Assembly (NCBI RefSeq): GCF_014651235.1
Contig: NZ_BMWM01000013.1
Location: 1-49,335 of the forward strand
Direction of reading: 5' to 3'
DNA: 49,335 nucleotides
Source of the DNA: Leuconostoc lactis KCTC 3528 = DSM 20202
GTDB lineage: Bacteria > Bacillota > Bacilli > Lactobacillales > Lactobacillaceae
The first letter of the stretch is position 1. The number at the start of each line of letters is the position of its first letter. Both the position numbers and the translations under genes were made by a program. Positions 15,163 through 25,547 of the stretch are shown one piece after another. The notes below the pieces were generated by a model that was given only the letters and a program-made list of their open reading frames with translations, did not search any database and had not been told where the DNA came from.

Positions 15163-15798
15163 ATGATGTTAAAAAAGTTTTTTGAGTTTTTCAAAGAATG
15201 GCTTGTGCCAATCGGTTCAGCGTTAATTATTGTCATCTTGATTCGCACGTTCCTATTTACTTTTGTTCACGTTAGTGGTCCATCAATGACGCCTAATTTG
15301 CAAAACAATGAATTAGTGATTTTAAATAAGATTGCTAAGTATCAACGAGGCGATGTGGTTGTTTTTGATGCGCGTCAGGAAGATCCAAGAATTCGACCTG
15401 GTGAAAAAGATTACGTGAAGCGCATTATTGGTGTCCCTGGGGATACCATCTCTTATAAGGACTCAAATCTTTACGTTAACGGCAAGCAAGTTAACCAAGA
15501 TTATATTGGGATTAATGAACGGACCGAAGGCACAGAGATGTCATTTGGTAAGAACTGGTCATTAGCGAGTCTGTCAGCGAGTGATTTGTGGCAAAAGAAG
15601 GATCGTAACAAGGTGAAAGTGCCAGCCGGAGAATATTTCGTGATGGGTGATCACCGCTCAGTTTCTAACGACGGCCGTTACTTTGGTTTCGTTGATGCCA
15701 AGCATATTGAAGGTAAGGTAATTGTCCCATTCTGGAACTCAAATCAAACAGCTAAAGCAAACGTCAACCAACAAAATAAGCATTTCTTTGCAAAATAG
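15163..15798 (+). CDS. lepB: Signal peptidase I
   Basis: Membrane serine protease that removes signal peptides from exported proteins. It has 211 residues with one N-terminal membrane span (about 15-35) and the catalytic domain outside. Box B GPSMTP near 40-45 holds the nucleophilic Ser. Box D DYVKRIIGVPGD near 86-97 holds the general-base Lys. Box E GDHRSVSNDGRYFG is near 163-176. Start ATG 15163 follows AGAGGAAA; a second ATG at 15166 is equally possible. It ends the argS-to-lepB run just before the pyr promoter. Confidence 0.95.
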   Translation: MMLKKFFEFFKEWLVPIGSALIIVILIRTFLFTFVHVSGPSMTPNLQNNELVILNKIAKYQRGDVVVFDARQEDPRIRPGEKDYVKRIIGVPGDTISYKDSNLYVNGKQVNQDYIGINERTEGTEMSFGKNWSLASLSASDLWQKKDRNKVKVPAGEYFVMGDHRSVSNDGRYFGFVDAKHIEGKVIVPFWNSNQTAKANVNQQNKHFFAK

Positions 15799-15801
15799 CA
15801 T

Positions 15802-15830
15802 TTGCAACTGAGCCAAAAAAATGCTACTAT
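15802..15830 (+). promoter_or_regulatory. Promoter of the pyr operon
   Basis: TTGCAA, 17-base spacer carrying TGC, TACTAT. Confidence 0.78.
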
Positions 15831-15836
15831 ATGTGA

Positions 15837-15961
15837 AACGATAAAACCTTTAATTAAGTCCAGAGAGACTTGCAAGGCATTTAGATACTCGGGGTCGTAG
15901 TCTATACTATTGACCGTAATTTTCTAGAACCGCGTAAGTCTGCCGACTTACGCGGTTTTTG
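15837..15961 (+). promoter_or_regulatory. PyrR-dependent transcription attenuator
   Basis: The PyrR-binding loop consensus appears at 15857-15877 as AGTCCAGAGAGACTTGC followed by AAGG. A terminator follows: AACCGCGTAAGTC 15928-15940, loop TGCC, perfect complement 15945-15957, then T run. In the family, PyrR with UMP stabilises the anti-antiterminator and stops transcription when pyrimidines are plentiful. pyrR itself is not in this window. Confidence 0.95.
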
Positions 15962-15977
15962 TATAAAGAGGGGTATT

Positions 15978-16889
15978 ATGCGAAATTTTCTGAATATAAA
16001 TGCACTCGATCGAGATGATGTGTTAAAGTTGGTGCAACGGGCATTGGCCTTAAAAGCTGGTGTAACGCCAAAACAGGCACCGTTCACCGTTGCCAATCTA
16101 TTTTTTGAAAATTCAACCCGAACCCATACAAGTTTTCAGATGGCTGAAAACAAGTCGGGCTATCATCAGATTGTGTTTGATCCACAAACCAGTTCGATGT
16201 CAAAAGGGGAAAGTTTAGCAGATACCCTCAAAACCCTTAAAGCAATCGGCATTGATGTTGCGGTAGTCCGGCATGCCGTCAATGATTGGTATGTGCCAGT
16301 GCTTGAAGCAGCTGGCCATCCCATCCCGCAATTGGTTAACGCGGGTGACGGGAGTGGACAACATCCTTCTCAAAGCTTACTTGACTTGGTGACCATATAT
16401 GAACAATTTGGTCATTTTGATGGGTTGCATATCCGAATTGTTGGTGATTTGTTACACTCACGGGTGGCACGTTCCAATGCGGAAATCTTGCATCAATTAG
16501 GCGCTAACGTCACGTTCTCAGGACCGGACGGTTGGTTGCCGAATGATTTTCAACAATTTGGTCACTTCGTTGCCATTGATGAGGATTGGGACAAACAGGA
16601 TGTGGTCATGTTTCTCCGTGTTCAGCATGAACGGATTACCCAAACGGAAAACTTAAGCTTTTCAGCTAGACAGTATCACGAACAATTTGGCTTAAATCAG
16701 GCGCGTTATGCGCGTTTGAAAGCGACCGCGATTGTGATGCATCCGGCCCCAGTCAATCGTGATGTCGAAATCGCAGACGACTTAGTGGAAGCCCCAAAAT
16801 CTCGCATCTTTGAGCAAATGACGAACGGTGTTTATGCCAGAATGGCAATCTTAGAATATACAATGGAGACTGAACATGCAGCTGATTAA
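15978..16889 (+). CDS. pyrB: Aspartate carbamoyltransferase catalytic subunit
   Basis: Forms carbamoyl-aspartate from carbamoyl phosphate and aspartate, the committed step of pyrimidine synthesis. 303 residues. The carbamoyl-phosphate loop FENSTRTHTSF is near 50-60, with HPSQSLLDL near 131-139, DLLHSRVARSN near 157-167, and MHPAPVNRDVEI near 254-265. No regulatory PyrI is present, as usual in Gram-positives. First gene of the operon, behind the PyrR attenuator. Its last 14 bases overlap pyrC. Confidence 0.96.
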   Translation: MRNFLNINALDRDDVLKLVQRALALKAGVTPKQAPFTVANLFFENSTRTHTSFQMAENKSGYHQIVFDPQTSSMSKGESLADTLKTLKAIGIDVAVVRHAVNDWYVPVLEAAGHPIPQLVNAGDGSGQHPSQSLLDLVTIYEQFGHFDGLHIRIVGDLLHSRVARSNAEILHQLGANVTFSGPDGWLPNDFQQFGHFVAIDEDWDKQDVVMFLRVQHERITQTENLSFSARQYHEQFGLNQARYARLKATAIVMHPAPVNRDVEIADDLVEAPKSRIFEQMTNGVYARMAILEYTMETEHAAD

Positions 16890-18144
16890 AAACGCAAACC
16901 TGCTTGTAGACGGTGAGCTTAAGCAACACGATGTCTTGATCGATGGTCAAACAATTGCGCAAGTCGCCGAAACAATCACAGCCCCTACGGCAGAAGTATT
17001 TGATGCCAATGGCGCTTTTCTCACCAATGGGTTGGTGGACGTGCATGTGCATTTCCGTGAACCAGGCTTTACGTATAAAGAAACGATTGCTTCTGGTTCT
17101 GCCGCAGCGGCTCGTGGCGGTTTTACAACCGTTGTTGCCATGCCAAATCTCAATCCAGTACCGGATAGTCCTGAACGCGTTGCCCAACAGGTTGCGCTAA
17201 ATGCCAAAAATGGGGTTGTCCATGTCGCACAATACGGCGCTATTTCAGCTGGATTAACGGACCAAACGGTTTCAGATATTGCAGGCATGTCAGCCGCTGG
17301 GGCAGTTGCCTTCAGTAATGATGGGAAAGGGGTGCAAACAGCCGATACGATGCTACAAGCCATGACGGCGGCCGCCAGCGTCAATAAGCCATTGGTTGCG
17401 CACTTAGAAGATGATTCCTTACTCCATGGTGGTGTGATGAACGCTGGCGCAACGGCCAACAAATTGCAATTACCAGGGATTACGGGGTTGGCCGAAAGCG
17501 CACAGCTTGCGCGTGATCTTGTCCTAGCGCAAGCAACTGGGGTGCATTACCACGTGGCTCACATTTCAACGCAAACGTCTGTTGAACTCGTGCGTTTAGC
17601 GAAAGCACAGGGCGTACATGTAACGGCTGAGGTATCACCACACCATCTTTTATTAGCGGATTCAGATATTACAGGGGATAACGCCTTGTTCAAGATGAAC
17701 CCACCGCTACGTTCGCAAGCCGATCGCGAAGCGGTGTTAGCAGGGCTGCTGGACGGTACCATTGACATGGTAGCGACTGATCATGCGCCACACGGGACGG
17801 CAGAAAAGGCACAATCCTTTAACACAGCCCCATTTGGCATTACAGGTATTGAAACAAGCTTCCAATTGCTTTATACGCATTTGGTGAAATCAGGGGTGAT
17901 GACGTTAGAAACGTTGATCCACCGCATGTTGGTCGCGCCGGCTACCGCCTTTGGTTTGCCAGCACCAACCCAAATTACTGCTGGCGAAACGGCCGATTTG
18001 GTCTTGTTTGACTTAGCAGCACGGGACACGATTGCTGAAGCAGACTTCAAATCACTCGGTAAAAACACACCGTTTGTGGGTTGGCCGGTTTATGGGCGTA
18101 CAATGGCGACTTGGGTTGATGGTGACATTGTGTATCAAGCATGA
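16876..18144 (+). CDS. pyrC: Dihydroorotase (class I)
   Basis: Cyclises carbamoyl-aspartate to dihydroorotate; a binuclear zinc amidohydrolase. 422 residues. Metal motif DVHVHFREPG near 55-64, MPNLNPVPDS near 93-102, HLEDDSL near 177, HVAHIST near 228-234, and TDHAPH near 303-308. The 14-base overlap with pyrB suggests translational coupling. Normal length for the Gram-positive type. Confidence 0.96.
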   Translation: MQLIKNANLLVDGELKQHDVLIDGQTIAQVAETITAPTAEVFDANGAFLTNGLVDVHVHFREPGFTYKETIASGSAAAARGGFTTVVAMPNLNPVPDSPERVAQQVALNAKNGVVHVAQYGAISAGLTDQTVSDIAGMSAAGAVAFSNDGKGVQTADTMLQAMTAAASVNKPLVAHLEDDSLLHGGVMNAGATANKLQLPGITGLAESAQLARDLVLAQATGVHYHVAHISTQTSVELVRLAKAQGVHVTAEVSPHHLLLADSDITGDNALFKMNPPLRSQADREAVLAGLLDGTIDMVATDHAPHGTAEKAQSFNTAPFGITGIETSFQLLYTHLVKSGVMTLETLIHRMLVAPATAFGLPAPTQITAGETADLVLFDLAARDTIAEADFKSLGKNTPFVGWPVYGRTMATWVDGDIVYQA

Positions 18145-18182
18145 CACGGCAGAACGTAAATTACAGTAAGGATAAGGGACAA

Positions 18183-19271
18183 ATGAAAAAGCGATATTTA
18201 GTACTTGAAAATGGATCAATCTATGAAGGTGAAGCCTTTGGAGCTGAGACAGACGTGATGGCAGAACTGGTATTTAATACCGGTATGTCAGGTTATCAAG
18301 AATCAATCACAGATTTATCCTATCGTGGTGAAATGATTGTCTTCACTTATCCTTTAATTGGTAATTACGGCATCAACCGTGATGACTTTGAAAGTTTACG
18401 GCCAGCAGCCTCAGCCATTGTTGTACATGAAATTGCGCGTCGCCCAAGTAACTGGCGCCAAATGATGAGTTTGACGGAATGGGCTGAACGCATGGGGATG
18501 CCAGGGATTACTGGCGTTGATACGCGTGCCTTGACGCGTGAGTTGCGTGACCAAGGTGCCATGAAGGCGGCTTTGGTTGATGAAGTGACGGACGATGTGT
18601 TTGTGCAATTGCGTGATTTTGAAACATCAGCAGATTTGGTTGCCGAAGCGACGACAAAGACGCAATACCAAAATCCAACGGATGGTGTATCCATTGCTTT
18701 GATTGATTTTGGTTTGAAGAACTCGATTTTGCGCGCTTTGGCGAAGCGTGGTGCAAACGTGATGGTCTTTCCAGCTGATGTGTCAGCTGAAACAGTGCTG
18801 GCGGCTAATCCAGATGGCATTCTTTTGTCAAATGGCCCTGGTAACCCCGAAGATGCCGCCTATGCCATTCCAACCATTCAAACGTTACAAGAACAGTTGC
18901 CGCTGATGGGCATTTGCTTGGGTCACCAGTTATTTGCCCTGGCTAATGGGGCCCAAACTTATAAAATGAAATTTGGTCATCGTGGCTTTAACCACGCGGT
19001 GCGTCATTTGGCACATGAGCGTTTGGACTTTACCTCACAAAACCACGGCTATGCTGTGGATCGTGATAGCTTGGGGGACACTAACCTTGAAGTGACCCAC
19101 GAAGAAATCAACGACTTAACAGTTGAAGGTTTGCGCCTCAAGAACCACCACGCTTTCTCAGTTCAATTCCATCCTGATGCTGCCCCAGGGCCACATGATG
19201 CGGAATATTTATTCGATGATTTTTTGAACATGATTGCGGAAGCACAAAAGGAGACAACACAACATGCCTAA
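18183..19271 (+). CDS. carA: Carbamoyl-phosphate synthase small (glutaminase) subunit
   Basis: Hydrolyses glutamine to supply ammonia to CarB. It has 362 residues; ATG 18183 fits the family N-terminus ([19 protein letters not shown]). An in-frame ATG at 18141 overlapping the pyrC stop would add 14 residues. N-terminal CPSase domain, then a class I glutamine amidotransferase with SNGPGNPED near 217-225 and GICLGHQ with nucleophile Cys245. The catalytic His is His330, but the third triad residue, normally Glu in HPE, is Asp332 ([11 protein letters not shown]). Operon position indicates a pyrimidine-dedicated enzyme (also called pyrAA). Confidence 0.95.
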   Translation: MKKRYLVLENGSIYEGEAFGAETDVMAELVFNTGMSGYQESITDLSYRGEMIVFTYPLIGNYGINRDDFESLRPAASAIVVHEIARRPSNWRQMMSLTEWAERMGMPGITGVDTRALTRELRDQGAMKAALVDEVTDDVFVQLRDFETSADLVAEATTKTQYQNPTDGVSIALIDFGLKNSILRALAKRGANVMVFPADVSAETVLAANPDGILLSNGPGNPEDAAYAIPTIQTLQEQLPLMGICLGHQLFALANGAQTYKMKFGHRGFNHAVRHLAHERLDFTSQNHGYAVDRDSLGDTNLEVTHEEINDLTVEGLRLKNHHAFSVQFHPDAAPGPHDAEYLFDDFLNMIAEAQKETTQHA

Positions 19272-22200
19272 GCGTACAGACATTAACAAAGTATTGGTGA
19301 TTGGTTCTGGCCCAATTGTGATCGGACAAGCTGCTGAATTCGATTATTCTGGCACGCAAGCTGCCTTGAGCTTGAAAGAAGAGGGTTACCAAGTCATTTT
19401 GGTGAACTCAAACCCCGCCACAATTATGACGGATGCAGAAATCGCTGATAAAGTTTATGTTGAGCCAATCTCAATTGACTTCATCGAACGTATTTTGCGT
19501 AAGGAACGCCCAGATGCCATCTTACCAACGCTTGGTGGCCAAACTGGTTTGAATATGGCCAAAGATTTGTCTGAAGCAGGTATCTTGGATGACTTGCATA
19601 TCGAATTATTAGGCACAAAGCTCACGGCTATTGAAGAAGCGGAAGATCGTGAAGCGTTCAAGGATTTGATGGAACGTTTGAACGAACCAATTCCTGAATC
19701 AACGATTGCGACTACTTTGGAACAAGCCTTAGCATTTGCTGACACGCATGGCTATCCAGTGATTGTTCGTCCTGCCTATACTTTAGGTGGTACGGGTGGT
19801 GGAATTGCAACCACGCATGACGAGTTAGTCGAAATTGCCGCCAATGGGCTAGAATTGTCACCCGTGACGCAAGTTTTGATTGAACGTTCAATTGCAGGTT
19901 ATAAAGAAATTGAATTTGAAGTGATGCGTGATGCCAGTGATAATGCGCTGGTCGTGGCATCCATGGAAAATTTTGATCCCGTCGGTATCCACACGGGTGA
20001 TTCAATTGTGACGGCACCAGTGCAAACTTTGTCAGATCGCGAAGTGCAAATGATGCGTGATTCAGCCTTGAAAATCATCCGCGCCTTGAAAATTGAAGGT
20101 GGCGTGAATATTCAAATGGCTTTGGATCCAAAGTCTTATAAGTATTACATTATTGAAGTGAACCCGCGTGTGTCACGTTCATCAGCATTGGCTTCCAAAG
20201 CAACAGGTTATCCTATTGCCAAAATGGCGGCCAAAATTGCGGTTGGGCTGACATTGGATGAAATCATTAACCCTGTAACTGGCACGACTAAGGCTGAATT
20301 TGAACCAGCCTTGGACTATGTCGTCTTTAAAATTCCACGCTGGCCATTTGATAAGTTTGCCACTGCCAATCGTCGCTTGGGTACGCAAATGAAGGCCACC
20401 GGTGAAGTCATGGCGATTGGTCGTAACATGGAAGAAGCCATGTTAAAAGCGGTGCGCTCGCTTGAAATTGGGGCAACTGGCTTAAATGACATCACCTATG
20501 ATGATATGACAGATGAAGCGTTGCTTGATGCTTTGATGCCTGCTCGTGATGATCGTTTGTTCATGATTGCTGACTTGTTGCGTCGTGGTGTCAGCATCGA
20601 AACAATCCATGATAAAACACAAATTGATGAATTCTTCCTGGATAAAGTGTCACACATCATTGAAATCGAACGTGATTTGGCAGCGCATGTTGGCGATTTA
20701 GATTACTTACACTACGCGAAGAAAAACGGTTTTGCAGATGAAACGATTGCCGGAATTTGGCACAAAACGACGGCCGAAATTCGACAATTACGCCAAGAAG
20801 CCGGTATTATCCCAGTCTATAAGATGGTGGATACGGTGGCTGCTGAATTTGAGTCACAAACTCCTTATTTCTACGCGACTTATGAACGTGAAAATGAGTC
20901 TGTAAAGTCAGATAAGCCATCTGTTATCGTACTTGGTTCAGGGCCAATTCGTATCGGGCAAGGCGTGGAATTTGATTACGCGACCGTGCATGCCGTTAAG
21001 GCGATCCAACGGGCCGGTTACGAAGCCATTATCATGAACTCGAACCCCGAAACAGTCTCAACAGATTTCTCAATTTCAGATAAGCTCTACTTTGAACCGT
21101 TGACACTTGAGGATGTTTTGAATGTGATTGACCTCGAACAACCTTTGGGTGTTGTGGTGCAATTTGGTGGGCAAACAGCGATTAATTTGGCCCAACCATT
21201 AGTTGAAAATGGCGTGCATATTCTTGGGACAACGGTTGAAGATTTGAATCGTGCCGAAGATCGTGAAGCCTTTGATCAAGTCATTAAACAATTACAACTC
21301 CCACAACCCATTGGTAAAACAGCTACCACAGTCGAAGGCGCGTTGGCAGCAGCTCAAGAAATTGGCTATCCAGTGTTAATTCGCCCATCTTACGTGTTAG
21401 GTGGTCGGGCAATGGAGATTGTGTCATCAGATGATGAACTCCAAGACTATATGCAACGGGCCGTAAAGGTGTCAAATGATCACCCCGTTTTGATTGATTC
21501 TTACTTGGTGGGTCAAGAAGCAGAAGTGGATGTTTTGTCAGATGGTGAAACAGCGGTTATTCCAGGTATCATGGAACATATCGAACGTGCCGGTGTGCAT
21601 TCAGGCGATTCTATGTCAGTCTACCCACCACAATATTTGTCACAAAAAGTCCAAGATGAAATTACACAAGCAGTCATTAACTTGGCAAAGGCCATGGGCA
21701 CGATTGGGTTGATGAACGTACAGTTCGTGATTCATGAAGACACGGCTTACGTGATTGAAGTGAACCCACGAGCTTCACGTACGGTGCCATTCATTTCAAA
21801 GGTGACCCATATCGCATTGGCACAACTCGCTACCCGCGTGATGTTGGGTGAAAAGTTGGCAGATATGGGCTTTGAAACGGGTCTGGTACCAGCTGATGAT
21901 ATGGTCCATGTGAAAGCACCAATCTTCTCATTTACGAAGTTACCAGACGTTGATTCACTACTTGGGCCAGAAATGAAGTCAACTGGTGAAGTTATGGGCT
22001 CAGATGCTACTTTGCCAAAAGCCTTGTACAAAGCTTTTGTGGCCTCAAACATTAAAGTACCACAATATGGTAATGTCCTCTTTACAGTTGCTGATGACGA
22101 TAAGGAAGAAGCATTAACGTTAGCCCGTCGTTTCAACGATCTTGGGTTTGCCTTGTTTGCTACGGCCGGCACAGGCGCGTATCTTGCTAGTCAAGGCTTA

Positions 22201-22443
22201 CCTGTTGAAACACTGGACAAAATCGCTGAATCTGACAACAATTCGGTTGAAGCACTACGCGCACAAAAGCTCCAAGTTGTGATTAACACGACACAAGCGG
22301 ATGATCGTGCCGAATCAGACGGCCGTTTGATTCGAAACGCCGCCATCGAAAACGCAGTGCCGCTGTTTACGGCATTAGATACCGTTAGTGCTTTCTTGGA
22401 TGTTCTGGAAAGCCGTAGCTTTACAGTCAATGAAATGAAATAA
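19264..22443 (+). CDS. carB: Carbamoyl-phosphate synthase large subunit
   Basis: Makes carbamoyl phosphate from bicarbonate, ammonia and two ATP. It has 1059 residues from ATG 19264 (AAAGGAG upstream), overlapping carA by 8 bases. There are two homologous halves, each with a pre-ATP-grasp GSGP-I-IGQ motif (near 16 and 559) and an ATP-grasp domain ([13 protein letters not shown] near 169; [13 protein letters not shown] near 707). The C-terminal MGS-like allosteric domain (from about 930) has [10 protein letters not shown] and ends in the region that binds UMP in relatives. Also called pyrAB. Intact and of normal length. Confidence 0.97.
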   Translation: MPKRTDINKVLVIGSGPIVIGQAAEFDYSGTQAALSLKEEGYQVILVNSNPATIMTDAEIADKVYVEPISIDFIERILRKERPDAILPTLGGQTGLNMAKDLSEAGILDDLHIELLGTKLTAIEEAEDREAFKDLMERLNEPIPESTIATTLEQALAFADTHGYPVIVRPAYTLGGTGGGIATTHDELVEIAANGLELSPVTQVLIERSIAGYKEIEFEVMRDASDNALVVASMENFDPVGIHTGDSIVTAPVQTLSDREVQMMRDSALKIIRALKIEGGVNIQMALDPKSYKYYIIEVNPRVSRSSALASKATGYPIAKMAAKIAVGLTLDEIINPVTGTTKAEFEPALDYVVFKIPRWPFDKFATANRRLGTQMKATGEVMAIGRNMEEAMLKAVRSLEIGATGLNDITYDDMTDEALLDALMPARDDRLFMIADLLRRGVSIETIHDKTQIDEFFLDKVSHIIEIERDLAAHVGDLDYLHYAKKNGFADETIAGIWHKTTAEIRQLRQEAGIIPVYKMVDTVAAEFESQTPYFYATYERENESVKSDKPSVIVLGSGPIRIGQGVEFDYATVHAVKAIQRAGYEAIIMNSNPETVSTDFSISDKLYFEPLTLEDVLNVIDLEQPLGVVVQFGGQTAINLAQPLVENGVHILGTTVEDLNRAEDREAFDQVIKQLQLPQPIGKTATTVEGALAAAQEIGYPVLIRPSYVLGGRAMEIVSSDDELQDYMQRAVKVSNDHPVLIDSYLVGQEAEVDVLSDGETAVIPGIMEHIERAGVHSGDSMSVYPPQYLSQKVQDEITQAVINLAKAMGTIGLMNVQFVIHEDTAYVIEVNPRASRTVPFISKVTHIALAQLATRVMLGEKLADMGFETGLVPADDMVHVKAPIFSFTKLPDVDSLLGPEMKSTGEVMGSDATLPKALYKAFVASNIKVPQYGNVLFTVADDDKEEALTLARRFNDLGFALFATAGTGAYLASQGLPVETLDKIAESDNNSVEALRAQKLQVVINTTQADDRAESDGRLIRNAAIENAVPLFTALDTVSAFLDVLESRSFTVNEMK

Positions 22444-22492
22444 TACCTGCAGTACTAATAAAATTGTCCGGTGAGACAAATTAGGAGAAAAA

Positions 22493-23419
22493 ATGACGCA
22501 ACGCTTAGCAGTAAAGTTACCAGGCCTAAACTTGAAGAATCCGATTATGAATTCATCAGGAGCTGTTTATTTTGGCCTGGAAGATATGTACGGGATTGAA
22601 AAAACTGGTGCCTTGGTGACGAAAACGATTACCATGGCGCAACGTGCGGGCAATCCGCAACCTTGGGTCATTAACATCACCAGTGGCGTGATGAACTCGG
22701 TTGGTTTGGCTAATCCTGGTGTTGAGCAGGTCATGGCTGATTTATTGCCAAAAATTACGGCAAAATATGCCGGTGAACTCCCCGTAATGGCCTCTATTGC
22801 GGGTGAATCCGTTCAAGAATACCGTGATTTAGCGCAGTTGTTATCCGCAACGGGACATATCACAGCCATTGAAGTGAATTTATCTTGCCCAAACGTGGAC
22901 CGTGGCGGTATGGCCTTTGGGGTGGATGCGCAAGCTGCTGCAGAAGTGGTGACGGCAATTAAGAGCGTGACGGATTTGCCAGTATATGCCAAATTGTCAC
23001 CCAATGTCACGGATATCAAACCCATTGCCAAAGCTGTCGAAGACGCAGGTGCTGACGGCATTGTTTTGATTAATACGGTAGTGGGGATGCGCTTTGACTT
23101 GAACACCCGTGCGCCACAATTAGCGCGTGGCACAGGCGGTATGTCTGGGGCAGCGATTCATCCGATTGCAGTCCGATTTGTATATGAAGTTGCCCAAACT
23201 GTGGCGATTCCGGTGATTGGGGTTGGTGGCATTCGCACCGTCGATGACGCCTTAGAAATGCTAATGGCTGGTGCGAACGCTGTCCAAGTCGGTTCCGGGT
23301 TGGCTGAAAAACCAGACATGATGTTAGACATCATTACAGCGCTGCCGGAAGCCCTCGATCGCTATGGTTTTGACGATGTGCAAGCCGTGACAAACACGTT
23401 TAAGAACTCACAGAACTGA
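22493..23419 (+). CDS. pyrD: Dihydroorotate dehydrogenase, class 1B type
   Basis: FMN enzyme oxidising dihydroorotate to orotate. It has 308 residues. The N-terminus LAVKLPGLNLKNPIMNSSG, the loop NLSCPNVDRGGMAFG (catalytic Cys near 129) and GVGGIRTVDDALEM near 243-256 match the class 1B catalytic subunit. Class 1B enzymes normally pair with PyrK (FAD, iron-sulfur) to use NAD+; no pyrK lies in this cluster. PyrK may be elsewhere, or another acceptor is used. GGAGAAAA ribosome binding site; 49 bases after carB. Confidence 0.93.
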   Translation: MTQRLAVKLPGLNLKNPIMNSSGAVYFGLEDMYGIEKTGALVTKTITMAQRAGNPQPWVINITSGVMNSVGLANPGVEQVMADLLPKITAKYAGELPVMASIAGESVQEYRDLAQLLSATGHITAIEVNLSCPNVDRGGMAFGVDAQAAAEVVTAIKSVTDLPVYAKLSPNVTDIKPIAKAVEDAGADGIVLINTVVGMRFDLNTRAPQLARGTGGMSGAAIHPIAVRFVYEVAQTVAIPVIGVGGIRTVDDALEMLMAGANAVQVGSGLAEKPDMMLDIITALPEALDRYGFDDVQAVTNTFKNSQN

Positions 23420-23436
23420 AGTTGAAAGGAATGCTG

Positions 23437-24135
23437 ATGACCGCACCTGTTTTTATTGCCTTAGATTTTCCGGATGCTGCCAGTGCGCAAGCGTTTTTGG
23501 TACCATTTCGTGATTTACCCGAACAACCAGCTGTGAAGGTTGGGATGGAACTATTTTACGCAGCCGGACCGGAATTTGTGCGTGAGTTACGCCAACAAGG
23601 CTTTACCGTCTTTTTAGATTTTAAACTTTACGATATTCCAAACACCGTTGGGCATGCTGTAGCGCGCCTTGCGCAACTGGACGTGCAATATTTGACCGTT
23701 CATGCCGCTGGTGGGACCAAAATGTTACAGCAGGCGGTTGCCAATAAGGGCGCTGACATGAAAATTTTGGCGGTGACGCAACTTACATCATTTTCAGAAG
23801 CGGACATGCAAGCCACGCAGCAAACACCATTATCAATGGCTGATAGTGTACAGCATTTGGCGAAGTTGGCTTATGCCGCTGGGGTGGACGGGACGATTAG
23901 TGCACCAGGGGAAGCAGCGCTCATTCAGGCGGTGACAGCTGATGATTTCTTACGGATCACGCCAGGTATTCGTTTGGCTGGTGATGCCGCCGATGATCAA
24001 GCACGCATTACCACGCCAGCAGTTGCCCGCCAATCAGGGGCCACTGGCTTGGTGGTGGGTCGTTCAATTACAAAAGCACAAACGCCAGTTGCCGCTTATC
24101 AACGCGTGATGGCAGAATGGGGAAATGAAGCATGA
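23437..24135 (+). CDS. pyrF: Orotidine 5'-phosphate decarboxylase
   Basis: Decarboxylates OMP to UMP. 232 residues from ATG 23437, chosen because AAAGGA ends 6 bases before it; ATG 23431 and a TTG at 23422 are in the same frame. The active-site tetrad region DFKLYDIPNTVGHA is near 59-72, with KVGMELFY near 32-39, RLAGDAADDQ near 182-191, and VVGRSIT near 206-212. It overlaps pyrE by 4 bases (ATGA). Confidence 0.95.
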   Translation: MTAPVFIALDFPDAASAQAFLVPFRDLPEQPAVKVGMELFYAAGPEFVRELRQQGFTVFLDFKLYDIPNTVGHAVARLAQLDVQYLTVHAAGGTKMLQQAVANKGADMKILAVTQLTSFSEADMQATQQTPLSMADSVQHLAKLAYAAGVDGTISAPGEAALIQAVTADDFLRITPGIRLAGDAADDQARITTPAVARQSGATGLVVGRSITKAQTPVAAYQRVMAEWGNEA

Positions 24136-24764
24136 CAGAATATGCAACACAAGTCGCAAATGATTTATTAAAGATTGGGGCCGTGAAGTTTTCACCGGAA
24201 GTGCCCTTTACTTGGGCCTCTGGCATTAAAAGCCCAATTTATACGGATAATCGGATGACGATTGGTTTTCCTGAAGTTCGTCAAAATATTTTTAAAGGTT
24301 TGGCTGAACTCATTACGACCCATTATGGGGATGTTGAAATCGTCGGTGGTGTTACCACGGCCGGTATCCCACACGCGGCTTGGGTAGCTGAAACGTTGAA
24401 CAAGCCCATGATTTATGTTCGCTCAAAGCCAAAAGATCACGGTGCTGGTCGGCAAACAGAAGGTGCTGACGTGACTGGTAAAAAAGTGGTTTTGATTGAT
24501 GATTTGATTTCAACCGGCGGGTCAGTTTTGGGTGCTGTTGAAGCAGTTCGCAAGGCAGGCGCTGACGTGTTGGGCGTTGTCTCAATCTTTTCATATGAAT
24601 TACCGGCTGGCGTGGCTAACTTTGTGCAAGCAGGGTTAACATTTCAGTCCTTGACAACCTATTCACAACTCATTGATGCCGCCATTGCGCGAGGCGATTT
24701 GAATGCTTCGCAATTAGCAACCTTAAAAGCATGGCAACAATCGCCAGCTGATTGGCAAGCTTAA
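24132..24764 (+). CDS. pyrE: Orotate phosphoribosyltransferase
   Basis: Joins orotate to PRPP to form OMP. 210 residues with FTWASGIKSPIYTDNR near 26-41, VRSKPKDHGAGRQTEG near 96-111, and the PRPP-binding motif VVLIDDLISTGGS near 121-133. Last gene of the pyr operon, ending at a two-way terminator. The gene order B-C-carA-carB-D-F-E is, as I recall, that of Lactiplantibacillus plantarum. Confidence 0.96.
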   Translation: MTEYATQVANDLLKIGAVKFSPEVPFTWASGIKSPIYTDNRMTIGFPEVRQNIFKGLAELITTHYGDVEIVGGVTTAGIPHAAWVAETLNKPMIYVRSKPKDHGAGRQTEGADVTGKKVVLIDDLISTGGSVLGAVEAVRKAGADVLGVVSIFSYELPAGVANFVQAGLTFQSLTTYSQLIDAAIARGDLNASQLATLKAWQQSPADWQA

Positions 24765-24770
24765 ACAAGT

Positions 24771-24806
24771 AAAAAAGCTGAACGACGATGATCGTTCAGC
24801 TTTTTT
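24771..24806. terminator. Bidirectional terminator between pyrE and lexA
   Basis: 15-base arms AAAAAAGCTGAACGA and TCGTTCAGCTTTTTT with a 6-base loop. A-run and T-run make it work for both converging genes. Confidence 0.95.
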
Positions 24807-24808
24807 GA

Positions 24809-25450
24809 TTAATAAATGGCATCGCGGTACAAGCCAATAACTTTACCGAGAATGGTCACATTATCTAAAATAATTGGTGCCATGGCATCATTTTCAGGTT
24901 GTAATCTGAAATGATCGGCTTCACGGAAGAAACGCTTAACAGTTGCTTCGTCATCGTCATTCATTGCGACAACAACATCACCATTATCGGCATTATCTTG
25001 CTTCCGCACGATCACTTTATCGCCGTCCAAGATACCGATGTTGACCATTGAATTGCCACGGACGTTGAGCATAAACATATCGCCGTCAAACTGCATCAAG
25101 TTATCTGGGATTGGGAAAAACTCAGTGGCTTCTTCTTCAACTGCGAGAATTGGCGTACCAGCTGTTACTTGGCCTAGAACCGGAATGCGACCAGGTGTGG
25201 TGGACACACCTAATGCTTCCAACCCTAAATCTGTTACTTCAATAGCACGGGCGCGTGGCTTTGAGGCGTCTTTTAATAAGTAGCCTTTTTTCACTAAGCG
25301 TTCGATGTGCCCGTGAATGGTAGAAGACGACGATAGGCCGACTGCTTCACCAACTTCACGTACTGTTGGCGGATAACCATTGTTGGTTTGTGCTTCATGA
25401 ATGAAACGCAAAACTTGGAGTTGTTTGCTTTCTTGAATTTTGATTGCCAT
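24809..25450 (-). CDS. lexA: LexA repressor
   Basis: SOS-response repressor that cleaves itself when RecA is activated. 213 residues. The N-terminal winged helix-turn-helix (about 1-70) includes [23 protein letters not shown]. The Ala-Gly cleavage site is Ala97-Gly98 (VTAGTP), nucleophile Ser134 ([10 protein letters not shown]), general-base Lys172 (ATVKRFF). Its promoter carries a LexA box, so it autoregulates. Divergent from yneF, as lexA often is near yneF in Bacillus. Confidence 0.97.
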   Translation of the reverse strand: MAIKIQESKQLQVLRFIHEAQTNNGYPPTVREVGEAVGLSSSSTIHGHIERLVKKGYLLKDASKPRARAIEVTDLGLEALGVSTTPGRIPVLGQVTAGTPILAVEEEATEFFPIPDNLMQFDGDMFMLNVRGNSMVNIGILDGDKVIVRKQDNADNGDVVVAMNDDDEATVKRFFREADHFRLQPENDAMAPIILDNVTILGKVIGLYRDAIY

Positions 25451-25492
25451 GATGGGTATATTCCTTAATAATAAGCGATTTAATATGATTTC

Positions 25493-25532
25493 ATTATAGC
25501 GAAAGTGGGAACAGAAATCAAACGTTTGTTCG
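25493..25532 (-). promoter_or_regulatory. lexA promoter with overlapping SOS box
   Basis: On the minus strand: TTGATT (25516-25521), 17-base spacer, TATAAT (25493-25498). The box CGAACAAACGTTTG (25519-25532) differs by one base from the symmetric CGAAC-N4-GTTCG consensus and overlaps the -35, fitting autorepression. Confidence 0.85.
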
Positions 25533-25547
25533 TTTTCGGCTCATGAC

